From Candidatus Eiseniibacteriota bacterium (GTDB taxonomy: Bacteria > Eisenbacteria > RBG-16-71-46 > CAIMUX01), in the NCBI GenBank assembly GCA_020633975.1, contig JACKCR010000002.1, positions 1,612,001-1,676,000 on the forward strand: 64,000 bases of DNA, in the 5' to 3' direction. The notes beneath the pieces are model-generated. The model was not told the DNA's origin. It was given only the letters and a program-made list of their open reading frames with translations, and made no database searches. Positions 43,593 to 54,000 of the stretch are shown here, piece by piece. Position numbers and translations under genes: made by a program. How positions within the stretch are numbered: position 1 is the first letter of the stretch; each line of letters begins with the position of its first letter.

Positions 43593-45097
43593 CGAGAGCC
43601 TCCGGTGGGCGGGGGCGGCAGGGTTGGAATGGTGCGAGGCGGAATCCGATCGGGATCCGCGGGCCCCAAGAGTTCGCCGTGGGACTCGTCTGCGCCACTC
43701 GCTACGTCCGAGGAGCCGTCCGGAGCGGGACCACCGCCGAGACGGACAGCGACGTCGATGAGCCCGGGGTCGAACTCGAGAATCCGGTCCTCCGGAGCGA
43801 GGTCGTCCCAGATCTGGTGCTGAGCCTCTCCAAAGCTCTCTTCGGTCGACCCGGTCACCACTGCCGCGTCGGCGGCTTCCGCGAATCCGGGATCGAGCCG
43901 CACCGCCTCCATGAACGCGGCGTGCGCTTCGGCCGGGCGTCCCTGGTCGACGAGCCGGAGCCCGCGGGAATAGGCGAAGAACGCGTCCGGCTGGAACGTC
44001 GCCAGCTCGTCGATCCTCCGGTCCTCCTCTTCGGTCGTCTCTACCTCGAGGGTCTCGAGGATCTGGTGGACGAGGCCCTTCTCGAGGTAGAGGACGTCCC
44101 TCAGCGCACCCTGAAGAGGCGCACCGGCCGCTTCTGCGAACCCATCCACGGAGACGAGGTCCGCGCCGAGCATGATCGACTCGTCGCTGAGCGGAGTGAA
44201 GAACCCCTGGACGAAGGTGCGGACCTGAAGCAGACGCCCCCACCGAGGCGCCGTCGTCGGCTCGACCGCGGGAGGTTCCGCGGACAGAGCGGCGTACTCC
44301 GGGTCGTCCGACTGATCCGCGGCTGCATCGCCGGCTACGGCAGCACTGTCAGGAGACGCCGCCTCCTGCTCGCCTCGCCCGGCGAGTTCAAGTTCCGCAA
44401 CGAGGACCCCGATCCGTTCCCGTTCGAGCACGCGGAATCCCTCGACCTTGCGAAGATCCGTGATGACGACCGCGGCGAGCCCCGCGGACAGTGACGCCAG
44501 TCGTTCGCTCTCTGCAACGTTGAGGAAGGGAGACACGGCGACCGTGCTATCGACCACCGCCGCTCCGGACTCGTTCGCGATCGCGGCTCTCACTTCGCGG
44601 ACGACGAGCTGCCGCGCGAGCCGGTCGATCTTCCCGCGCACTTCGGACTCCGGCTTCCCGCCGAGGATGATGAACTTCTGATACGCCGCCATCGCGTCCT
44701 CGGGCCGGTCGGCCTCGGACTCGATGTCGCCGAGAAGGAACCACGAGACCGGATCGAGCGGGTCGAGTGAGAGCGCTTCGTTGATCTTGATCCGCGCTCG
44801 GTCCGGTGAGCCGGCACGCAACCAGGATGCAGCGAGACGCTGCTTGAGCGCCGGATCGGATGGAGTCTCGGTCTCCTCGAGATGGAGCGCCTCGGCGGCC
44901 GCGCGGTAGTCTCCGTTCCGGAAGTAGCGTTCTCCTGCCGTCAAGCCACCGGCGCAGCCTGACAGAGCGCCGACTCCGGACACGACCAGGCCGGCAGACA
45001 GCAAGGTCAGGATCCCGTGGAACCACGGTCGTCCCAGTCGATCGGTCTGTCGGTCCGTCGCGCTACCGAAGGAGCACGAACTTGCGCGTCGCCGCAT
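43589..45097 (-). CDS. TPR lipoprotein with CsgG/FlgO-like domain
   Basis: Protein of 502 residues. The lipobox ALSGC gives lipidation at Cys48 after an Arg-rich n-region. Residues ~52-165 contain TPR-type repeats (AGERYFRNGDYRAAAEALHLEE, PVSWFLLGDIESEADRPEDAMAAYQKFI). Residues ~180-240 read DSTVAVSPFLNVAESERLASLSAGLAAVVITDLRKVEGFRVLERERIGVLVAELELAG, the hallmark of the CsgG/FlgO/TolB-N-like group whose best-known member forms the curli secretion pore in the outer membrane. A further TPR region and a Pro-rich tail follow. The ATG has AGGAGG six bases upstream, inside the giant gene, so it overlaps that gene's last 35 bp and is surely co-expressed with it. Confidence 0.75.
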   Translation of the reverse strand: MRRRASSCSFGSATDRQTDRLGRPWFHGILTLLSAGLVVSGVGALSGCAGGLTAGERYFRNGDYRAAAEALHLEETETPSDPALKQRLAASWLRAGSPDRARIKINEALSLDPLDPVSWFLLGDIESEADRPEDAMAAYQKFIILGGKPESEVRGKIDRLARQLVVREVRAAIANESGAAVVDSTVAVSPFLNVAESERLASLSAGLAAVVITDLRKVEGFRVLERERIGVLVAELELAGRGEQEAASPDSAAVAGDAAADQSDDPEYAALSAEPPAVEPTTAPRWGRLLQVRTFVQGFFTPLSDESIMLGADLVSVDGFAEAAGAPLQGALRDVLYLEKGLVHQILETLEVETTEEEDRRIDELATFQPDAFFAYSRGLRLVDQGRPAEAHAAFMEAVRLDPGFAEAADAAVVTGSTEESFGEAQHQIWDDLAPEDRILEFDPGLIDVAVRLGGGPAPDGSSDVASGADESHGELLGPADPDRIPPRTIPTLPPPPTGGSR

Positions 45098-48000
45098 TCA
45101 CGCCTCCTCTGCTCTTCACTTCGAGCCGGATGAAATACGTTCCCGAGGGCAGCCGAGTCCCGTCGCTCTCCCCATCCCAGACGAGCGCATGTTCCCCGGG
45201 CGGGAAGTTCCGTCGCGGCATGGTCCAAACGCGATGCCCCGTCACGTCGAAGACGGAAAGGCTCGCTCCCGACTCTTCAGGCAAGCGGAACGAGATGACG
45301 GTGTCGTCCGTGATCGGGTTCGGGTCCAGGGAAAGGCCGAGTTCGTCCACGGCAGGCACACTCCCCGGTGCACGCGCGAGCGTCAGAACGAGCTCGTGAT
45401 GCCCGCTCGGCAGATCGAGCGAGCGGAGCGTGTGGAGTGACCACGTCCGGCCGACGCCCTCGTCCTCGATCGTCGCACTCCAATCCCCGGCGGAAGTCTC
45501 GCTTCCGTTCAGGGCCCAGGTGAGCTGGACCGGCTGCGCAGCATCGATCGTCACCTTCCAAAGCTCTTCGGATCCGCTATCGGGACGCCACTCGACCCGG
45601 CCTGCCCTGTTCGCGTTTCCACCTGGCGCCACGATCGAGGCGTGGAGCTGCTGGCCGGGATACGGCGGCACCGTTCGCCGGAGCCGCGGAGCCTCGTCCG
45701 GGCCGACCATCCCGACCGCGAGTTCACGTCGCTCTCCACCCGAACGCACCGCGAGCAGGACCTCGAACTGCGGCGACGGCGCCGGGCGTGAGCCGGTCTC
45801 GGCACCGTTCGCACTGCCGCTCGTGGCTGCACCGGATCCGATCGCACCGCCGGATGAGATCGCGGCACCGGATCCGATCGCACCGCCAGAGGTCATCGCG
45901 CCGCCAGACGCGATCGCGGCGCTCGAAGCCTCCGCAGCCGGAATCCCGAGTACGAGCGCTCGGTCGGTCGGATTCTCGACCCAACATCCGTCCCAAGTGG
46001 AAAGGACCGAGTTCGCGAGCTGGTACGGGCTCTCGGCGTCACGCGCTGGGTCGTAGACCCAGATGAGTTCGCTCTCGGCTCCGAACCGTGCCGCCCAGGT
46101 TTGCACCGCGTCTCCGTCACGAACGAGGAGTGTGGTTGGATCGAGCGAGACCGGATAGGCGGCCGGGTTTCCGATGAGGTTCCATCCCGGCGAGAGCGGG
46201 ATCTCGTAGACACGGGTCTCCTCCGTCCCACTCACGGCCTCCGGGAATCGCGTGACCCCGCGGAAGGCCCAGTCGAGGTCGCCTTCGGCGATGCCGAACC
46301 AGTAGGCGCGTCCACCGGCCCACGCCGTCGGTGTCTCCGGAGTCGCATAGACGTAGGACTCGCGCGGTCCAGACGGCGCATCCGACGGGTTCCAGGTGGC
46401 GAGAATCCACGAGGTCGCAGACGGCGGACCGAGCTCCGACTCGAGGAACGCATAGACGTTCGCGTTCGACGCGATCCCCGGCGCTGCGAGGAGACGGAGA
46501 TGGTAGGCGTCGGGAAGCGGCACGGGCACCGTCTCCTCGAACGCGATCCGTCGCGGCGTGCTCGCGCTGCCGTAGGAGCGAAGAGCAGACTCGCCCTGCA
46601 CCTGGTAGTCGAGGTAGTACTCGATGCCGCGGAGGCTCGGTTCTTCCCCGAACGAGGCGACCCAGGTCGCGCCGTCCCTCTGGAATCCGGTCACCTGACG
46701 GTACGTACTCTCTCCGCCACGTCGGAACCAGCCGGTGATCTCGGCGACGTCTGCATTGGGAGACGCCGCGACTTCCCAGGAAGCGTCACCAGGTTCGCCC
46801 ACGATCTCTACGGATTCGATGAGCGGACGGCAGGGGTTGGGGTCACACACTCCATCGACGTTCCACTCCACGCCGAAGGCGGCCGTGCAATCCGCTTCCG
46901 AGATGAGGAGACAGGAACCGTCGCCCAGACAACACGACCCGATCTCTATGCACGGATTCGGATCGCAGTCGTCTCCGGCGAAGAACTCACCGCCGTCCTG
47001 AACGCAGGTTGCCTCGCTCCCAAAGGCGCAGAGCTCGCCCGAACAGCAGGCGCCGGTGACGCACGGGTCTGGGCTACAGCCGTCCCCGGCAAGGAACTCG
47101 CCGCCGGTCGAGCTGCAGTCTCGCTCACTCGTCACCGTGCACTCCTCGCCGACGCAGCAGGCGCCCTGGAGACAGGGATCCGGTTCGCAGTTCGTGCTGG
47201 CGAAGAAGCTCCCGCCGTCGGCAGCGCAGTCGGCCTCGGACTCCACGGAACAGACGTCGCCGACGCAGCACGCGCCCTCGACGCACGGACTCGGGTCACA
47301 GGCCTGGCCGGCGAAGTGATCTCCGCCAAGCCCCGCACATGCGCCGGCGCTCAGCTGCGAGCAACCGTCCGCTGCGCAGCAGGCACCGGTGAGGCACGGA
47401 TCCGGGTCGCAGGACGAACCGACGAAGAACTCACCGCCGGCGGCGTCACAGTCCGCTTCCGAGAGCACGGCACAGCCGCCACTCACGCAGCACGCGCCGG
47501 TCAGACACGGACTCGGGTCGCAGGACGTGTCCGCGTAGAACTCTCCCCCACCGGTTGCACAATCGGCCGCAGTGGCGACGGCACACTCGTTCCCAAGGCA
47601 GCAGGCCCCCTCGACGCACGGGCTCGGATCGCAGCTCGTGCCCGGGGTCACGGTGCCGCCGAGAGGTCCACATTCTGCTGGGGTCAGGAGTCGACATTCA
47701 CTACCGATGCAGCAGGGCAAGACCTCGCACGGGCTCGGGTCACAGGGAAGGTCCGTGGCAAACGTACCGGAGAGAAGATCGCAGGACGCGCGGTTGACGA
47801 ACCGGCACTCTGCGTCCAAGCAGCAGGCCCCTTCGTCACACGGATTCGGGTCACAGCCGAGGTCGAGAAGGAAGTCGCCGCCCAGCCCGACGCATTCGGC
47901 TTCCGATGTCACCTGACACGACTTCTCGATGCAGCATGCGCCTGTCGTACACGGGCTCGGCGTGCAGGGGCTTCCCTCGAAGAACGATCCGCCCGCGTCG

Positions 48001-51000
48001 TCGCAGCCCGGCTCGGTCCCGACGAAGCAGCCGCTCTCGGTACAGCACGCACCAGACAGGCACGGGCTCGGATCGCAGCCGTCCCCGGGGAAGAACCGTC
48101 CTCCGAGAGCTACGCAGTCCGCTTCCGTTCCGAGGACACAATCCTCGGCCACGCAGCACGCGCCCTCGAGACAGGGGCTTGGGTCGCACGGAACGGCACC
48201 CAGATAGGATCCGCCTCCAGTCACGCACTCGAGCTCGGTGAGGAGCGAGCACTCGTCACCGATGCAGCACGCTCCGGAACTGCACGGGCTCGGATCGCAC
48301 TCCGCGCCCGGGAAGAACCGGCCTTCGTTCAGGACGCAACCGGCCTCGGTAGTGAGCGAGCACTCGGTGCCGACACAACACGCGCCGTAGACGCACGGGC
48401 TCGGCTCACACTCGCCATCGCCGAGGAACTGTCCGCCCACGTTCACGCAGGCGGCCTCCGTGACGAGACTGCACTGGTCGTCCTGGCAGCAGACCCCGAT
48501 GTCGCACGGGCTCGGGTCGCAGCGGTCATCACTACGGAACTCCCCTCCGGCGTCGGTGCACTCGAGTTCCGAGGTGACGGAGCACGTTTCGCCGATGCAG
48601 CACGCGCCGCGATCACACGGGCTCGGGTCACAAGCCTCGCCTTCGAGATAGACGCCGCCGAGGTCGACGCAATCGGACTCGGTACCGACCGTGCACGCTT
48701 CTTCGACACAACACGCACCGGAGCCGCATGGGTCCGGATCGCAGTTCCGGCCAGCGAGGAAGACACCACCCGCTGCGACGCACTCCCGTCGCGTCACGAC
48801 GGTGCACGCATCGAGGCAGCAGGCTCCGGCAGTGCAGGGGTTGGGTGTGCAGTCCTCGTCCACGAAGTAGTCCCCGCCGAGCGAATCGCACCCGGCCTGG
48901 GAGACGATGGAGCAGGACTCGCCGACACAGCACGCGCCCTGTCCGCAAGGGTTCGGATCACACGCCGCTCCGGGCAGGAAGGTACCGTTCAGATCCACAC
49001 ACGCGGACTGCGCTCCGAACGTGCAGTCATCGCCCACGCAACACGCACCCTCGAGGCACGGGCTCGGGTCACAGAAGTCGTCCGCGAAGAACGTCCCCTC
49101 CTGGGCCACGCACTCGGCCTCGCTCACTACGGCACAGTCGTCCCCAGTGCAGCACGCACCGAAGTCGCAAGGGCTCGGATCGCAGTTCGCTCCTTCGAGG
49201 AACTCCCCGTGGACCTCCTGACAGTCGAAGCGGGTGCTCAGCGAGCAGGCTTCGTCTTCGCAACAAGCACCGAGAGAACACGGATTGGGATCGCAGACCT
49301 CTCCCGGGCGGAACACCCCTTCGACCTGGGCACACTCGCGCTGAGACGTCACCGAACAGGCTTCCGCCAAGCAGCAAGCGCCGGAGTTGCAGGGATCCGG
49401 GTCGCAGGAGCCGGCCATGACGAAGTCGCCGCCCAAGTCTTCACACTCCCCGAGCGTCCGGAGCGTGCATCCGCCGTCCTCACAGCAAGCACCGGTCATG
49501 CATGGGTTCGGGCTACAGCTGTCGCCCTCTCGGAACTCGCCTTGAGAACACTTCGCCCGGGACGAGATCGCACAGCTCGTCCCCACGCAGCACGCGCCCT
49601 CGGCACAAGGGTTCGGGTCACACGCTCCCCCGGCGTAGAAGACACCTCCCGATTCGGCGCATTCCGATTCGGTCGTGATCGCGCACTCCGCACCAGAACA
49701 GCAGGCCCCGAGTAGACACGGACTCGGATCGCAAGGTTGGCCGAGGAAGAACGCTCCCTCCTGCGACGCGCACTGCGCTTCCGTCCCGAAAGAGCACTCT
49801 TCACCGACGCAACACGCACCCTGCGGAATCGGGGCAACGGTCACCTGCGCCTGGAAGGCAGAACCCGGGTCGCTGTTCCCTTCCACGTCGACGGCCCAGG
49901 CCCGCACCGCGTAGTCGGCAGCGGTGAGACCGGTCGTGTTCCAGTCGATCGACACCGTGTCGCCGAACGACTCCCCGACGAGGGAGCCGATCGCGATCCA
50001 ACCCGCGTCGGGCACGTCGCCGATCTGATTCCGTTCGAAGTTCACCTGGGCGATGTCGGACGCGTCGGTGCCGTCCCCATCGTCGAGCGTTGCCGCCAGG
50101 ACGACCGTCGAGTCGAGGTAGACCTCGGCGCCGTCCGAGAGGTCGGTGTCGTCTCCCACCTGGAAGAGCGTCGCGCTCGGTGCCGTCCCGTCGACCACAT
50201 CCACCTGGAAGACGCAGAGCGAATCGTCCGGCGTCTCGTTGCCGAGTTCGTCGACGGCACGAGCCCGGAAGTAGACGGTGCGGCGCGCGTCGGGCGGATC
50301 GTTCTCGAGGTGGAACATCCCGGTCCCCGGCCAGAGCGCGGAAAACGGAGCGGACGCGTCGGTCGCACTGAAGTCGATCGTCGCGAAGTCCGCGTCGTAG
50401 GAACCCTCGAAGGTCACCGACACTGCGTCCTGATCGGACGGCCCCGGAAGTTCGGCAACGAGCTCGTAGTCGGCCGGGTGGGCGCCCGCGTCGTAGATCT
50501 GGACTCCCGGCTCGACTGGGTCGACGTCCGCGAAGTCCGGTGAAGGGTTGCCGACACCTTCGCAGCCGGGAATGACGACGTTCGGCGCGAGCAGATCGAT
50601 CGTGAACCGGACCGGCGTCATCCAGCCGACGCGCTCGTTGCCGGCCGGATCGTACGCGTCGATCCGTAGCCCTGTGCGCTCGACTCCATCCGTCGCGAGT
50701 CCGTAGACTTCAGCCACCCGCTGGAGATCGAGGTTTTTCCCGCCGTGGGTCGTAGAGAACTCGAGCCGTGAGGCCCGGAGAGAGTCGAGCCCCGCGTCGA
50801 AGCGGTATCCGCTGCTCGAGAAGGTGCGCGAGGAGTTCGTGAGCACCTCGAAGCCGGGCGGCACCACCTCGGTGTAGGCGAGCAGGTTTGCGTAGAACGG
50901 CGCGGTCTCCCCATCCACGCCGTCCGGAGGACGCACCCCGAGGATGCGTGAGGCATCGACACGGATAGCCGTACCGGTCACGCCAGGGCCGGGAACCGGT

Positions 51001-54000
51001 GCGGTCGCGAGTGCATCCGTAGCGAGTCGAGACCACTCCGTATCGATCGGGACGGCCACCGCATCGCCGTCCGCGATCCCGTCCTCGTCGTCGTCACGCG
51101 CTCCTTCGTAGCCGTTGCTCTCGGGAGCTTCGTCCGCTTCGTCGATCTGGCCGTCGTTGTCGTCGTCGAAACCGTTCGTGTCGTTCTCATCGACGTTGTA
51201 CCAGAGGATCCGACCGTATCCGTCCGACGGGGACGGACCTGACCGATAGAAGGCGTCGTAGACGAAGAACGCGTCGTTGTCGTTGTCCGTGTAGTCGTTC
51301 TCGGAATGGAGCCCGTTGCCGAACGGCGAGGAGAGATCGTCGAGATAGCTCTGTGCCGCAGCGTGGACCTCTCGGTCCGCGAAGTCGATTCCTTCGTTCG
51401 GTCCGTCGACGACTCCGTCTTCGTCATCGTCGAAGCCGTCGGACTGGGACGCCGATGCATCGGCGTCCTCGTCGAAGAGAGCGCCGCCGGGGAATCCGTC
51501 GCCGTTCGCATCGGAGTCAGAACCGGTCGCAGGCCCCGGATCCATCGCGAGACTCGCCCAGGTGCCGTCGTCTCCAACGTCGAGGAGCATCCGTGCGTAG
51601 AGCACCGGGTCCCCCGGCGTCGCTCGCATGGTGAAGTCGACGTAGCGACCCAACCCGTACACGGTGCCTGGCCCGAGTGCCAAGCTCAACCCACCGTCCG
51701 AGTCCTCCCCGGTTTCGTTGGCCAGATACTCGAGGACGCCCGGTCCAGGCTCGGTGAGATCGAGCTGCACACGGAACTGACGCTCGGGATCGGTTCCGTC
51801 GAGCAGCGTGACGTGCGAGAGCGAGCGGTTCCAGTCTGGCATCGTGTCGAGGAACGGGAGGTCGATGTCGAGTGCGCCCGGCCGTTCCCCTCCGTCGATT
51901 CCGTTGTCGCGAAGTCGGATCGGTACCGCTAGAGACGCGCCATCGGCTAATGGGTCGGGATCGAGGAGTTGGAATCCCTGTTCGACCGTCCCGGCGGTAC
52001 CCGCCACCGAAGAGCGCAGCTCGTACCAACCGAACTCGTCGAGATCGCGCGAGTCGAGGTTCGGTTCTCCCGGGTCGAACACGTGGTCACCGTAGCTGCC
52101 ACCCGAGGTCGTGACGATGTCGAGGAACGTCTCGCCGGGGTCGAACACTCCGTTCCCGTTCTCGTCGACGAACGGATCCCCGAAGGTGGGAACGCCGTCG
52201 CCTTCGCCGAAGTCGTTCGTGTTCGGAATGCCGTCGAGTCCGACGTCGTCGCGAAGCGGCTCACCGGCGTTCCAGAAGCCGCTCTCGTCCAGGTCGAGGA
52301 ACGGAAGCCAGTCGCCATCGTTGTCGACGCGGTCGGCTCCGAGCGACGTGAGAAGGATCGAGTCGGCCGGGGTGGAGAAGCCAGGGATCACGCCGGCCCG
52401 TTGGTCGAGTACGGAGAGGTCGGCCCAGACATGGAGAAGGCTGGACCGCGCTGGCACAGGTCCCGATGGCTCGTCGCAGTCGACGAACGGATCGAGCGCG
52501 AGGAGGCGAAGGTTGACGTAGTCGCCACTCCCGTAGATCCGGTAGGGATTCCAAGGATCGTAGAGGAAGGCGGAGTCGGGATCCGGCTGGACGGTCGGAT
52601 ACTCGAGGTCGAATGCGATCCGCGTCCCTTCGGAGAAGACTGCGTCCCGTTCGGCGAAGATCCAGACGCAGTCGACGGCGGGTGAACCGATCGGAACGGC
52701 GAAGAACGAGCCATCCTCGAACACGTCCGCCACACCGAGGAGCGCCGCAACGTCCCGGTCCGACCCGTCGTAGATGAAAACGCGTGTGCCGCCACACGAC
52801 ACGGCCCCGGCGTCGCCGTAGACGGAGTGCGTCAGGCTTCCATCGACGAAATCACCGACGACATGGAGGACGTCGTCGTCCCAGAGAGACGAGTCCGGTT
52901 CCGCTGGAACGGACAGGTCCGAGATGAAGTCCCGAGGAGGACAGAGTGGGACGCAGTTCGAGAGGTCTTCCGATCCGATGAGGAGTCCGCACGGGCTCGC
53001 GTCGGACGACGCCGGCGAACCGAACTGGAGCGCGTAGTCCCCTGCTTCGGTCGGCGCGCTTTCGCAGCCGATCGGATCGCAGAAGAGTGGATCGCTCGAG
53101 ACGATGTCGCTGGTCGTGACCGAACCGACGACCTGTGCGAGGTCGACCACCGAACAAGAGAGGTCCGCCGTCGCTCCCGTCTCCAGCACGACTTCGTTCC
53201 CACCCGTGCCCGCGCAGTTTCCCCACGAAATGACCTTGTCACCGTCCATGAGCTGGACACTGCCTTCGGAGATCTGCGTATCGCCGTAGAATGCACCGCC
53301 TCGCTGGGCGGCTCCGTTCCCGGCGATCGTGGTCGAGACGAGATGGATCGTGGCGTCTTCGGCGTAGGCCGCGCCACCGTTCCACGCCGCCCAGTTGCCG
53401 CTGATGAGCGACGAAGTCACCGTGAGTTCGGGGCCGAGGATCAGGAAGATCGCGCCGCCGCCGTTGCGGACCTCCGCCGCGAGCGCACTGTTCCCGCGGA
53501 GACGGCAGTCCTGGATCGTCGCCACCACGCCGGGATCGATCGCGTAGAACCCGCCGCCGCGCGAGAGCGCAGTGTTTCCGAAGAAGTCCGACCGCTCGAT
53601 CGCCACGCTACACTCCGCGCGGGCATAGACAGCGGCACCGAGGTCCGCCTCGTTCAGGACGAACTCGGAATCGAGAATCGAGGCGACGTTGTTGCGTACG
53701 TAGACCGCGCCACCCTTCTCCGCATAGTTCCCCTCGAACCGGCAGCCCTGGATGGTGAGGACGGAGAGCGAGTCACACCGGATCGCCCCGCCGGAACTCG
53801 CCGTGATCGGCGTGCTGTTGTGGAGGAAGAGGGACGACGTCACATCGAGAGTCGCGGCGCGGCCCAAGTAGATCGCACCACCGTGATCTGTCGCGTGGTT
53901 CGAGTCGAAGACGACGTTGTCGACGACGAGCGAGGCTCCCTCCGCGATGTGGACTGCTCCCCCTCGGAGATCGAGCCCGGCGGCCGGCGGGGTGAGGAAT

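Noticed and set aside
46101-49715. Long plus-strand open frame (1,204 codons) opposite the giant gene
   Set aside because: It is the mirror of the Cys-repeat array: GC-rich codons on one strand leave the opposite frame open, and the repeated composition extends this. There is no signal or domain in the translation, while the minus-strand frame has recognisable domains throughout.
46830-49820. CRISPR or repeat-in-toxin (RTX) array
   Set aside because: The 111-bp periodicity is coding, with conserved Cys rather than GGxGxDxxx nonapeptides, and no spacer structure.
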